Source: Pleionea sediminis (GTDB taxonomy: Bacteria > Pseudomonadota > Gammaproteobacteria > Enterobacterales > Kangiellaceae). From it: a stretch of DNA of 64,000 nt. Shown here in pieces: positions 27,475 to 36,572 of this stretch (positions within the stretch are counted from its first letter, which is position 1; each line of letters starts with the position of its first letter). Below the pieces are notes generated by a model, which was not told where the DNA came from, did no database searches, and saw nothing but the letters and a program-made list of their open reading frames with translations. The stretch covers positions 1,922,001 through 1,986,000 of the forward strand of contig NZ_SUNB01000001.1 in assembly GCF_007570825.1 (NCBI RefSeq), given 5' to 3'. Made by a program: the position numbers and the translations under genes.

Positions 27475-28470
27475 ATGTTGAAAGTTTCGCAAAACAACGC
27501 TCATAAATTGGCGTTACCGGCACTAATTATTGCTATCCTCGTTTGGGCTAGCTCATTTGTTTTCATGAAAGTGGCTGTTGCTGAGTTTGGTCCGATGCTA
27601 ACCGTGTTTCTTCGTATGATTTTGGCAAGCGCGGTTCTTTTCTTTTTTATTCCTGCATTTCGAAACGAAAAGTACCAGAAAGGTGATTGGGTCTGGTTTT
27701 TAGGGTTGGCATTGTGTGAACCTTGCTTATATTTCGTGTTCGAAGGCTTGGCCCTTACTTATACTACTGCTTCTGAAGCAGGAATGATAACCGCACTACA
27801 GCCATTAATGGTTGCTGTTGCAGCCTACTATTTTCTGAAAGAGAAAGTATCGGCACGACTCATTGCGGGTTGCATTATTGCAGTACTTGGAGCTGTGTTG
27901 CTATCTGTTTCAGGCGAAGCGTCTGAAAGCGCACCAAATCCGTTACTTGGAAATATTCTGGAGTTTTTTGCGATTGCTTTTGCTGCTGCGTATAGCTTGA
28001 TTGCTCGCAAGTTGATGCATCGTTACTCGCCACTGTTTTTAACGAGCATTCAGACATTTGTCGGTAGCGTTTTCTTTCTACCTGCTGTGTTAATGAGTGG
28101 TGATACAGTTCCCGCATCGATCACTTGGGACGGTGCAATGGCGGTTTTATTTCTAGCTTGGGGCGTTAATATTTTTGCTTTCACTTGCTACAACTTTTCA
28201 CTTGGTAAGATGACTGCTAGCCAAGCTGGCGCATGGTTAAATCTATTACCGCTAGCGTGTTTATTCTTTGGGTGGCTGCTACTTGACGAAAAGCTATCTG
28301 GGTTGCAATACGTTGGTGCGTTGATTGTGTTGATGGGTGTTATTGTTAGTCAAAGCAAGCCTAAACAAAAGTCGGTTTTCATAGAGCAAGAAATGCTTGA
28401 GCAGACTAATATTTCCGATGAAAAAGAAGACGCATTTGTGCCAGAAGCTCAGCCAGTTGCTGTAAAATAA
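27475..28470 (+). CDS. EamA/DMT-family transporter
   Basis: A 331-residue inner-membrane transporter with ten predicted helices formed by two EamA repeats. Each repeat has the characteristic AxxLxxxxPLxxxxxxxxLxE pattern (ALQPLMVAVAAYYFLKE and NLLPLACLFFGWLLLDE). Family members export amino acids or other metabolites, but the substrate cannot be inferred. The frame extends to a GTG at 27439. The Shine-Dalgarno GAGGAGGT just before the ATG at 27475 decides the start. A strong terminator follows. Confidence 0.88.
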   Translation: MLKVSQNNAHKLALPALIIAILVWASSFVFMKVAVAEFGPMLTVFLRMILASAVLFFFIPAFRNEKYQKGDWVWFLGLALCEPCLYFVFEGLALTYTTASEAGMITALQPLMVAVAAYYFLKEKVSARLIAGCIIAVLGAVLLSVSGEASESAPNPLLGNILEFFAIAFAAAYSLIARKLMHRYSPLFLTSIQTFVGSVFFLPAVLMSGDTVPASITWDGAMAVLFLAWGVNIFAFTCYNFSLGKMTASQAGAWLNLLPLACLFFGWLLLDEKLSGLQYVGALIVLMGVIVSQSKPKQKSVFIEQEMLEQTNISDEKEDAFVPEAQPVAVK

Positions 28471-28526
28471 TTTTTAGTAGTACCGTTCGCTTTACTCCCT
28501 GGTTAAGTTGAATTTGGTCTCAGTAT

Positions 28527-28553
28527 AACCCCGCAGATGCGGGGTTTTTTTTT
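28527..28553 (+). terminator. Intrinsic terminator after the EamA gene
   Basis: An 8-bp stem AACCCCGC/GCGGGGTT with loop AGAT, followed by nine Ts. The core CCCCGCAGATGCGGGG is identical to the terminator after groEL at 44758-44774. Confidence 0.95.
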
Positions 28554-28715
28554 GCCTTTAAAAAGTCTTTGTCTCATAAAGGGAACAAGAGTTGATTGAT
28601 TTGAGATATTTATTAGGATGTCGATGCTTTTGTTTCCTTTCTCCCCAATAGGAATTTCAAAACAAGGATAAATACGAATTACACGGAAAAAAGAACTAAA
28701 TAAAAGGTATTCATT

Positions 28716-29909
28716 ATGAAATTAAATATGAAAGCTGTTGTAGGCTTTTTAGTGGTTGCGCTTAGCGGTCCGCTATATTCTATTAAAAACGCACCATTAC
28801 CAGAGAAAGTCGAAACTGGATACATTTCCGTTTTCAATGATAAAACTCAGCAGATGGAAATTATTGAAGTTAGCTTTAAGAGATTTGACGGAAATGCAAT
28901 ACATCAAGGTGATATATTGCTTGGCAAAGCCGATAAGATAGCAAGAACATATCAGGAAGCCGTGTATTTAAGTTCACAAAAAGACGCTTCGGGTAATGTT
29001 AGTAATTCACGATGGCCATCGGGTGTAGTGCCATTTGTAATTGAGTCAGGCGCTTTTTCTACGTTTGAGCAAGACAGAATATATGCAGCTATGAGTACGT
29101 TGGAACGTACGGCTCGAATTACTTTTGTTCAAAGAACAAGTCATCGAAATTATATTTATATTACTGACAATGAAGATGGATGTTTTTCTAATGTAGGCAG
29201 AAAAGGTGGTCGCCAAAACTTAAACTTAGATACCGGCTGTACGGGATTAAGTACCATAAAGCACGAGTTGATGCACGCACTAGGGATGTGGCATGAACAG
29301 TCTCGAACTGATCGTGATAGATACATTCGAATTCATTTCGATAACATCGAGCGTGACAAAAGAGATAATTTTGATAAAAGGAGTGGAACGATAATTAAAG
29401 ATACTTCAACACCTTATGATTTTAATTCAATTATGCATTATCATCGCTACGCATTTGCAATCGATAACTCACAGCCAACAATAACTCGATTAGATAGTAC
29501 AGGGAATGAAACGACTTTGCCGACAGGTGGAGACGTTTTAACTCGAATTGATAAACAAACACTGCGATATATGTATGGTGCTCCTATCGTAGAACCATAT
29601 GTTTCTTGGGCCCGCTATGAATATGGAGCTTGCCGTTATTATACTCGTGAAGGATTTATCAATCGGGAAAGTCAGGGCGCAAACACGATATATGAATTAG
29701 AGAGAAATATTAGTGGACTTTGGTATCAGCGTTATCGTGGAAGTGCTAATGCAATGCGTTATTCGACAACGGACTCTGCTAAACGTCATAGTATGAGAGT
29801 TAGAGCTATTCAAATGGACGGGCAGGTACTTGGTATAATTTCTCAATCTATGTGCCAAAATGTTCCAATGGTGGCGGTCCAGCACCGTTATAAGACTAAG
29901 GTTTCATAA
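28716..29909 (+). CDS. Secreted M12A (astacin-family) zinc metalloprotease
   Basis: A 397-residue exported protease. A signal peptide (cleavage near PLYS, about residue 22) and short propeptide precede the astacin domain, which begins around SRWPSGVVPFVI. The extended zinc site HELMHALGMWHEQSR occurs near residues 184-198, and the Met-turn SIMHYHRYAFA near 238. The catalytic domain ends around residue 285. About 110 further residues (VSWARYEYGACRYY onward) form an extra domain with paired Cys that I do not recognise. An AAGGT Shine-Dalgarno precedes the ATG. It is the third exported metalloprotease in the window and uses a fold different from the M4 and M28 enzymes. Confidence 0.92.
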   Translation: MKLNMKAVVGFLVVALSGPLYSIKNAPLPEKVETGYISVFNDKTQQMEIIEVSFKRFDGNAIHQGDILLGKADKIARTYQEAVYLSSQKDASGNVSNSRWPSGVVPFVIESGAFSTFEQDRIYAAMSTLERTARITFVQRTSHRNYIYITDNEDGCFSNVGRKGGRQNLNLDTGCTGLSTIKHELMHALGMWHEQSRTDRDRYIRIHFDNIERDKRDNFDKRSGTIIKDTSTPYDFNSIMHYHRYAFAIDNSQPTITRLDSTGNETTLPTGGDVLTRIDKQTLRYMYGAPIVEPYVSWARYEYGACRYYTREGFINRESQGANTIYELERNISGLWYQRYRGSANAMRYSTTDSAKRHSMRVRAIQMDGQVLGIISQSMCQNVPMVAVQHRYKTKVS

Positions 29910-29919
29910 ATAATTTATC

Positions 29920-29972
29920 TTATGGTGTGAAAGTGGAAGTTTATTGAAAAATATAGCGCTTTTACACCATAA
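29920..29972. terminator. Long-loop inverted repeat between convergent genes
   Basis: TTATGGTGTGAAAG (29920-29933) and CTTTTACACCATAA (29959-29972) match at 13 of 14 positions with a 25-base loop. It lies between the ends of the astacin gene and the response-regulator gene, so it may stop transcription from both sides. The loop is long and no clear T tract follows. Confidence 0.45.
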
Positions 29973-29983
29973 CAATAAGATAA

Positions 29984-30595
29984 CTAGAGCCAACCTTTTT
30001 GACGAGCAATTCTCGCTGCTTCAACTCTATTCGCTGCATTGAGCTTACTGGCTGCGTTGGATAAGTAATTTCGAACTGTACCGTGCGATAGATTTAATTG
30101 TTCTGCAATAGCCTGTGTCGATAAGCCTGCTTCTGCTTTTTGCAATACAGCACGCTCTTTTTCGGTTAGTGGATCCACTTGATCCCAAGCATCTGTTATT
30201 AACTCAGGATCAACAACCTTTCGACCAGATTCTATTTTTCGTATTGCGTCTGCTAATGAATCACTAGGAGAGTCCTTTAATAAGTAGCCTTTTACTCCAG
30301 AGTCCATTGCACGTTTTAGATATCCTACTCGATTGAAGGTTGTCAGGATAATAACTTTGGTCGACTTGTTCCTTTTAAATAATTCGTTAGCAATATCAAG
30401 GCCGCTCATTTCTGGCATTTCTATATCGGTTAGAAAAATATCTGGTGAAAGCTCTAATACCAAGTTTAAAGCATCTGTTCCTGATTTTGCCGTTGCAATT
30501 ACTTGAAAGTCTTCTTCTAAATCTAACAATGAAGCGAGAGCTCCCAAAAGCATACTTTGATCTTCGGCGATAACTATTTTAATTCTATTTTTCAT
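29984..30595 (-). CDS. NarL/LuxR-family response regulator, DesR-like
   Basis: A 203-residue regulator. The receiver domain has the acceptor Asp in FLTDIEMPEMSG and the conserved Lys in GYLLKDSPSD. The C-terminal LuxR HTH reads LTEKERAVLQKAEAGLSTQAIAEQLNLSHGTVRNYL in outline. The end resembles DesR/YvfU-type regulators. The frame is open to a TTG at 30607, but the ATG at 30595 with GAG eight bases upstream is the better start. It is the last gene of the six-gene operon containing the DesK-like kinase, which is its probable partner. The palindrome at 37536-37569 is its most likely binding site. Confidence 0.9.
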   Translation of the reverse strand: MKNRIKIVIAEDQSMLLGALASLLDLEEDFQVIATAKSGTDALNLVLELSPDIFLTDIEMPEMSGLDIANELFKRNKSTKVIILTTFNRVGYLKRAMDSGVKGYLLKDSPSDSLADAIRKIESGRKVVDPELITDAWDQVDPLTEKERAVLQKAEAGLSTQAIAEQLNLSHGTVRNYLSNAASKLNAANRVEAARIARQKGWL

Positions 30596-30603
30596 TATTA
30601 TTC

Positions 30604-32778
30604 TCAAAAAAGTTTATCAAGCATAATGTAAAATGACGAAGAATTATCATTTTTACCATAAGCAATATAAAAGGGTCCGAGGTAAGTTTCGGAGCCTGCA
30701 AAAATGCTATATCCCTCAATAGCATTGTCCCAGTCAAATTCCTCCGGTTTATTCCATGTTTGACCTTGCTCGTAGGATATGCCCAAGTACATTTCCAAAA
30801 GTGGTGCTGGTTTAATTCGACGCATATACACTAAAAATGCATTTGCCGCATTCTCAGAAGAAAGTTGGTTTATTTCGTAACCACTAAAATTAAGCAATCC
30901 ACCACTACGATGAAATGCATTGAGTGGTATGAAGCTACCTTTGCTTCTAAAATAATTAGCACCGAAAGTTATTGAGTTATTATGCCATTCAAATGCTTTA
31001 AGTAATCGCGACTTACTTTGTCGATAGTTGAACTCAGAGCCTAATGATTCGTTGCTACGTAAATAGGAATATTGAAGTAATAAACCATTTTTTGGAAAGT
31101 GTAAGCTGTCTAGCGTGTCGACCTCTACTTTGAAATATTGATATGCATCTTGATAATTAATTTCCTCAATAACGGGTATGCCAATCTTTTGATCGAGAGT
31201 CCCATCTAGATAATGTGCTCCAAATCGAATTTCACCCCAGTTCCCTATTTCTGTACCAAGCGCAATATCTCCTGAAAGTGAATCAACCGTAAACTCAGCA
31301 ATCAATTGGTTTTGATCAAAAAAATTAAACTGATCAGAAGATATATTTAATCTTGTGTCTAAAAAAGGTGACCAAACTGTACTTAACGGTTGATACCAGC
31401 TTATATCGAAGTCTCGGTCGTTTCCTAGGGTTACTCCTAAAGAAAGCTCACCATTAAGCTTATTTATATTAGTCATTAAATAATTGGCAGATATATTGAT
31501 TTTATTATCAATATCTTCGGATGCACTGAAGCTAAAACCGAGTCGAAGAAAATTTGGCCCCCAGCTTTTTTCTTTAACATCTATTTTTATAACAACAGAG
31601 TCATCCTCTATTATTGTTGAATATTGAACTAGGCTAAAATATCCTAGACCATAGATTAACTCGATATTGCTTTCTAGCTTTTCTCTGGAGAAAATATCGC
31701 CTTTTTGAATGGTTAAAACGTTGAGTATTTGTGATGTTAAAACTGATGTGGGATTGTTGATTACGATATTTTTAATTACTACAGTTTCGTTTGAAATTAT
31801 TGGCTTTTGTCTTCTCTTGAAGTCAATACCTTCCATTTTTTGAGCTAACAATTTTATCTTTGTTGAGTTTTTTACAGCTTCTTCACCTTTAGGAATAGCA
31901 ACTTCAGCCATATCAAAATCGGATGTCGATATGCCGTCCAATTCGGGAAGTAAAAGAATATCTTTATCAGTTAATAGTTTTAGTTGTTGCTCAGTATTCT
32001 TTCTTGTCAGAATGCTGGTAAGTTGTTCGGCAACGTCAACAACATCATTGAGTTCATCTGATTTAAAAAGAGGCGTGCTTATATCAACAGCAATGACAAT
32101 ATCCGCTCCCATGTTTCGAACAACAGAAATAGGCAGATTATTTGCTATTCCGCCATCGACTAGTAATTGCTTGTTTTTAGAAACGGGTACCAGAAAACCC
32201 GGAATTGACATACTGGCGGTGATTGCTTCTGCAACTGATCCAGATTTTATGATGACGGTATTGCCGGTAGCTAAATCTGTAGTGACGGCGCGAAAAGGTA
32301 CAGGAAGATTATCAAAATTTTGAATATGTGAAACAGGTGCAAATAGTCGGTTTAAGATGATACCGACCGATTGACCTGAGACGATGCCTGCAGGTAACTT
32401 CAAACCTTCAATATCTAATCCGAGTTGCAGTTTAGATATAAACCTTCGATCATCGAGTTTCCGACGAAAAGAACGATTTGACCTCTTAACTTCGTCCTCA
32501 AAGCCAGCTTGCCAATCAATGGTTTTAACTATATTCTCAATTTCATCTGGAGAATATCCACTAGCGTATAAACCACCCACGATTGAACCCATACTCGTAC
32601 CAGCGATGTAGTCAACCGGTATAGAGTGCTTTTCAAGTTCTCTGAGAACTCCAATATGTGCAGCGCCTCTCGCTCCGCCTCCACTTAAAGCAAGTCCGAC
32701 CTTCAATCGCTCTGCAAAGCACTCTGCTGAGAGTAATAAGAAAAGGAGTAAACTAATTTTTTTCAATAAGGCGTCCAT
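30604..32778 (-). CDS. Outer-membrane patatin-like phospholipase (PlpD-type, type Vd)
   Basis: A 724-residue exported protein with signal peptide (to about residue 22). The patatin domain follows directly, with the oxyanion loop ALSGGGARGAAHIGVL, nucleophile GTSMGS and catalytic Asp in VDGGIANNLP. Next come a POTRA-like module (about 335-410) and a beta-barrel ending in the outer-membrane signature FYIMLDKLF. This domain order matches PlpD of Pseudomonas, a surface-directed phospholipase A. It lies between the kinase (85-base gap) and the regulator (8-base gap) of a two-component system, an unusual position. Catalytic residues all look intact. Confidence 0.93.
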   Translation of the reverse strand: MDALLKKISLLLFLLLSAECFAERLKVGLALSGGGARGAAHIGVLRELEKHSIPVDYIAGTSMGSIVGGLYASGYSPDEIENIVKTIDWQAGFEDEVKRSNRSFRRKLDDRRFISKLQLGLDIEGLKLPAGIVSGQSVGIILNRLFAPVSHIQNFDNLPVPFRAVTTDLATGNTVIIKSGSVAEAITASMSIPGFLVPVSKNKQLLVDGGIANNLPISVVRNMGADIVIAVDISTPLFKSDELNDVVDVAEQLTSILTRKNTEQQLKLLTDKDILLLPELDGISTSDFDMAEVAIPKGEEAVKNSTKIKLLAQKMEGIDFKRRQKPIISNETVVIKNIVINNPTSVLTSQILNVLTIQKGDIFSREKLESNIELIYGLGYFSLVQYSTIIEDDSVVIKIDVKEKSWGPNFLRLGFSFSASEDIDNKINISANYLMTNINKLNGELSLGVTLGNDRDFDISWYQPLSTVWSPFLDTRLNISSDQFNFFDQNQLIAEFTVDSLSGDIALGTEIGNWGEIRFGAHYLDGTLDQKIGIPVIEEINYQDAYQYFKVEVDTLDSLHFPKNGLLLQYSYLRSNESLGSEFNYRQSKSRLLKAFEWHNNSITFGANYFRSKGSFIPLNAFHRSGGLLNFSGYEINQLSSENAANAFLVYMRRIKPAPLLEMYLGISYEQGQTWNKPEEFDWDNAIEGYSIFAGSETYLGPFYIAYGKNDNSSSFYIMLDKLF

Positions 32779-32863
32779 AATCTATCATTATACTTGTCTG
32801 TTTTAATGGCTTTTAAAGATTTAGTTTAGCAAAAATCTGCCGAGAGCTTAGTTATAAATGTTG

Positions 32864-33964
32864 TTATGAATGGACCGGTATTAACACTGTTAACCTGAAT
32901 CCTTCATTGGTTGAAATGTTTAGGGAGCCATTTAACTGGTGTACACGTTCTTTGATACCGATTAGTCCATTGCCAAAGGTAATTGGAGTATCGCTTTTAA
33001 TGGAACCATTGTCTTTTATTTCGAGTTGGTAATTTCCAGAAATAATATCAAACTTTACTCTCACGCTATCGGCGGATGAATGTCTAGAAATATTGGTAAA
33101 AGCTTCTTTAATTATAAATCCTAGCGAATTACTTATTGACTCATTTAGGTCGCAAGATTTTACTTCTTCCTCAAATTCAATTTCCGAGATTTGACATAAA
33201 TTCTTTGCTGCAAGCAACTCGTTGCTTAAGTTTGTTTTTCGGTATCCTGACACAGCTTCTCTAACTTGACTTAGTGCACGGCGACTTTCTAGTTCAATAT
33301 CGAGAATTTCCGCTTTTGCTTTTTCTGCGTCTTTATCGACGAGTTTTCGAGCGAGTTCTGCTTTTCGGGTAATCAGTGAGAAAGTATGGCCAATTACGTC
33401 ATGTAAATCGCGGGCAATTCGTTCGCGCTCGGCCGTTGTTGCCAGCTTTTCAATTTCTTCTTGTGATTTCTTTATAACTTGATTCTTTTTGGAAACTTCA
33501 GAGAAATAGATATTGCTGCCGCCAACTAAAATGCTAAAAAATATAGCCGGCAAGTAAAAGTAGCTTGATAGGTTAAATAAAAACGAATAGAAAGCAGTGG
33601 CTGCTATTAATGCAATAAGCATGGTAAAGCCATTCTTAGCTTTGTCAAACTGCGCACAAAATGAAGCCGCATAGACTATAAACACACTTCCACCAATATT
33701 TTCTTGCGATGTATATATGCCTATCAAATAGAGCAGTATTATATGTATTACCAGAGAAAGCCCATCGCGACGAAAGGCCGAAAAATAGATTACTAAAAAA
33801 ACAGGAATGATTATTAGTGTTGTAATAACCTCTGTATCACTGGGGGGGCGAAATAGATAGTTAAAAAAATAGATGCCAAGGTAACTTAACCAAACGTAAG
33901 GCAAGTAACCTTGATCATGTTGCGGTGGTAATAAAAAATTATGAATATAACTCAAAAGCTTCAT
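32864..33964 (-). CDS. DesK-like membrane sensor histidine kinase
   Basis: A 366-residue kinase. Residues about 20-155 form five or six transmembrane helices with almost no periplasmic loops. A HisKA_3 dimerisation domain holds the phospho-acceptor in ERIARDLHDVIGHTFSLI (about residue 186), followed by HATPase_c (IKEAFTNISRHS, DNGSI, GNGLIGIKER). The pattern is close to Bacillus DesK, which senses membrane thickness or fluidity, and YvfT. The missing sensory loop agrees with membrane-state sensing. It sits six bases after the amidohydrolase gene, and the response regulator is two genes on. Confidence 0.92.
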   Translation of the reverse strand: MKLLSYIHNFLLPPQHDQGYLPYVWLSYLGIYFFNYLFRPPSDTEVITTLIIIPVFLVIYFSAFRRDGLSLVIHIILLYLIGIYTSQENIGGSVFIVYAASFCAQFDKAKNGFTMLIALIAATAFYSFLFNLSSYFYLPAIFFSILVGGSNIYFSEVSKKNQVIKKSQEEIEKLATTAERERIARDLHDVIGHTFSLITRKAELARKLVDKDAEKAKAEILDIELESRRALSQVREAVSGYRKTNLSNELLAAKNLCQISEIEFEEEVKSCDLNESISNSLGFIIKEAFTNISRHSSADSVRVKFDIISGNYQLEIKDNGSIKSDTPITFGNGLIGIKERVHQLNGSLNISTNEGFRLTVLIPVHS

Positions 33965-33970
33965 ATATGG

Positions 33971-35782
33971 TTACCGAAGTACGATATCATCCAAATAAAA
34001 GTCAAACTTACCACGGTTAGGGTTTACTACCCATGCAATACCTGTAACTGAAGACCAGTCAATATTATCATAGTCTTTCAGGTTAATAGAGATAGCTTTG
34101 CAATTATTAATGGATGTGTTTGGTAGCTCAAAGGGAATTTCTTTCGGTCTTTGTATGCCTTTGACAAATATGAAAAGACGATAGTTTCCTGCTTCTCCAC
34201 CAAACTCAAAATCCAGGCTGGTATTATTTTTGAAGTCGAAGGTTTTTGACATATCGGAGCTAAATACAACCATTGCTCCAGCCCAAGGGAAGGGGAAACC
34301 GCTTTTTATTTCGCCACTAACTTTTGCGCTGCCGCTTTGGTTACATCCTTTATTACTCCAGCTTACTTTGGCAACAGAATTACCCTTTGCCATTTTGTCA
34401 CTGGTTGCAAATAGTGGAATTTTAGTTTTTGTGCTCAGATCTTTAGTAAATTCAGCGAGTGTGCCTTGAATTGGAGTACTTATATTTTTTTTGACTTCCA
34501 GTTTTTTTGCATAGCCATTTTTATAGATTAACGATAAAGACTGGGTATTTGATATTTTAATTCTGGGATCTTCATTTAATATAAGAAAGTCAGCTTTGGC
34601 TCCGGGCTTTAAATGTCCGCGGTTTTTCAAGCCAAATGCAGAGTGGGCCGCATAGGTTGCAGAGATTAATGCCTCATTTGGAGAAAGCCCACTTTCAGTA
34701 AGTAAAATAAGCTCTTGATGTAAACTTATCCCATGGGCTGCTCCAGGGTTAGGCGCATCGGTTCCTGCTAATATCTTGATTCCTGCAGAGTGCATCTTTG
34801 CCACATTTTCTTTAGCAATTTCTAGTGCGTCATTGTTTTGAAATGAGGCGTCGATAGTTTGCGTTAGTTGGTTGATTTGTGATTTAGAAACGACTGTTGA
34901 TAGGGTCGACTCTTCCACTATAAAGCTGTTGTTTTTAATACCTGACAGACTTGAAAGCATTGTGAGTGTTGGAATAATAAAAACTCTCTTTGCTTTCATT
35001 TGTGCAATTAAAGACTCGTCGACCTCTTTGTCACCAAATGAATGAACCAAGCCATCTGCACCTGCTTGTACGGCTTCTTTTGCTGATTGGTAGTCTGAAA
35101 TATGAACAACAGCCAATTTATTATATTTTTTTGCTGCATCAATTAGTGCTTTTAATGTAGCGAAGTCTATAGAAGTATAGGGCCCATATTTTGTTTTGTG
35201 GTGATATACAATCTTTATATAATCAGAACCCTCTGCAATGCGTGCTTTAACAAATGACTCTGCAGCATCAGGATGATCAATCGTTGGGATATCAAATCCA
35301 TATTCCGTTCCATGCCCTCCTGGACTAGTGGCCAAGACGCCAGCAGAGAATAAGTCAGCTTGATCTGTTTTGACTGATTCGTGGCGTTGTGATTTTACTG
35401 AACTAAGGACCTCTGGCTGGGTAAACATGTCGAGCTCAGTCGTCACGCCAAAAGAGAGTGCGTCTTTTAATGCATTGCCCCAAGTATGGGTGTGCGCGTC
35501 AATTAATCCGGGAATAATAAATTTATCATTATAACTGACGGTAAGTAAATCATCCTGGATATCTGCTGAGTTATCGACAATTTTACCGTTAACGACGACT
35601 AAGTCATGTTTATTCCAATTTATTCCATCAAACCAAACGGCATCTTTAATGCGAAAGCTATTAGATTTTTCGGTTAAGAGTTCTTTATTTAATTGTTTAT
35701 TATCTTTGGGAGTTGGCAATAACATAATTATTGCTATTACCAAAAGTGTTGCTAAAGCGATCCCAATTTTAGAGTAACTCAT
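33971..35782 (-). CDS. Exported amidohydrolase with C-terminal jelly-roll domain
   Basis: A 603-residue protein. An N-terminal signal anchor (about 8-23) precedes a metal-dependent amidohydrolase domain with DAHTHTWG, a candidate metal-bridging Lys (IKIVYHHKTK), later His in VHISD and Asp in AGTDAPNPGAAHG. This arrangement resembles imidazolonepropionase- and prolidase-like members. From about residue 430 a beta-rich domain ends in FDFYLDDIVLR, reminiscent of CIA30/CBM11 jelly rolls. The substrate is unknown. The gene lies 13 bases after the ABC permease and six bases before the DesK-like kinase, so it is part of the operon. An exported location suggests an envelope or external substrate. Confidence 0.85.
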   Translation of the reverse strand: MSYSKIGIALATLLVIAIIMLLPTPKDNKQLNKELLTEKSNSFRIKDAVWFDGINWNKHDLVVVNGKIVDNSADIQDDLLTVSYNDKFIIPGLIDAHTHTWGNALKDALSFGVTTELDMFTQPEVLSSVKSQRHESVKTDQADLFSAGVLATSPGGHGTEYGFDIPTIDHPDAAESFVKARIAEGSDYIKIVYHHKTKYGPYTSIDFATLKALIDAAKKYNKLAVVHISDYQSAKEAVQAGADGLVHSFGDKEVDESLIAQMKAKRVFIIPTLTMLSSLSGIKNNSFIVEESTLSTVVSKSQINQLTQTIDASFQNNDALEIAKENVAKMHSAGIKILAGTDAPNPGAAHGISLHQELILLTESGLSPNEALISATYAAHSAFGLKNRGHLKPGAKADFLILNEDPRIKISNTQSLSLIYKNGYAKKLEVKKNISTPIQGTLAEFTKDLSTKTKIPLFATSDKMAKGNSVAKVSWSNKGCNQSGSAKVSGEIKSGFPFPWAGAMVVFSSDMSKTFDFKNNTSLDFEFGGEAGNYRLFIFVKGIQRPKEIPFELPNTSINNCKAISINLKDYDNIDWSSVTGIAWVVNPNRGKFDFYLDDIVLR

Positions 35783-35795
35783 GCTAGCTCCTTAA

Positions 35796-36572
35796 TTATG
35801 CGTGCTTATTAAATGCGCGAGCGGCAAGCAGCCACGCAATTGCGGACATTGTAACTAAGCTGAGTAAGTGCCAAATTAAATCAAAACCTAGGCTTAAACC
35901 TTGAATCGATAAAACCATTTGAGATAAGTGGAAAGCCGGAAATATCCAGGCTACGTTTTGCATAAACTCTGGAAATACTCCGAGTGGAATCCATAGGCCA
36001 GAAAGAAATGCCATTGGTAGATAGATAAGGTTAACAATTGCAGGCGCTGCTTGGCCTTTTATTGTTAAACCGATCCACAAACCGAGTACACAAAAGGGTA
36101 ACGTTCCAAGCAATAAAGAAACTAGAGTTAGAATCCATTGGCTTCTCGTCAGAACCACATCACCAAATACGGCACCAATGATAAAAAGCTCTAAGACAAT
36201 AATCAGTCCGAAAATCATTGATGTTAGTATTCGAGATATAAAGTACGCACTTATTGGCATGGGCGAGCATCGTTTAACAGCAAACCAGCCTTGATCTTTT
36301 TCAACAGCAACGCCAACGCCGAATGAAAATAATGCGGGTCCCATTATGCCAAAAACACCGTAAGTGGCGATAAGGTAATGAGACATGTTGCCGTCTGCTC
36401 CCGATTGGTTAAAAAGCACACCAAAAAAGACATAAAACATAACTGGAAAAATTAAGCTGGGTATAACAAAAGCTGGCATTCGAAAAGTTTTTAAAATTTC
36501 ATTGCGTGTTTCTAACCAGAGTATGTTCGATAAGCTTACCGATTGACGCATAGAGTTTATTTGAGAAATCAT
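35796..36572 (-). CDS. ABC-2 type transporter permease
   Basis: A 258-residue inner-membrane protein with six predicted helices and the ABC-2 signature near the end (MAFLSGLWIPLGVFPE followed by AWIFPAFHLSQ). It partners with the ATPase encoded immediately upstream, with which it overlaps by four bases. ABC-2 exporters of this group move lipids, polysaccharides or drugs. Next to DesK/DesR-type genes it resembles the YvfRS exporter of Bacillus. Confidence 0.92.
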   Translation of the reverse strand: MISQINSMRQSVSLSNILWLETRNEILKTFRMPAFVIPSLIFPVMFYVFFGVLFNQSGADGNMSHYLIATYGVFGIMGPALFSFGVGVAVEKDQGWFAVKRCSPMPISAYFISRILTSMIFGLIIVLELFIIGAVFGDVVLTRSQWILTLVSLLLGTLPFCVLGLWIGLTIKGQAAPAIVNLIYLPMAFLSGLWIPLGVFPEFMQNVAWIFPAFHLSQMVLSIQGLSLGFDLIWHLLSLVTMSAIAWLLAARAFNKHA

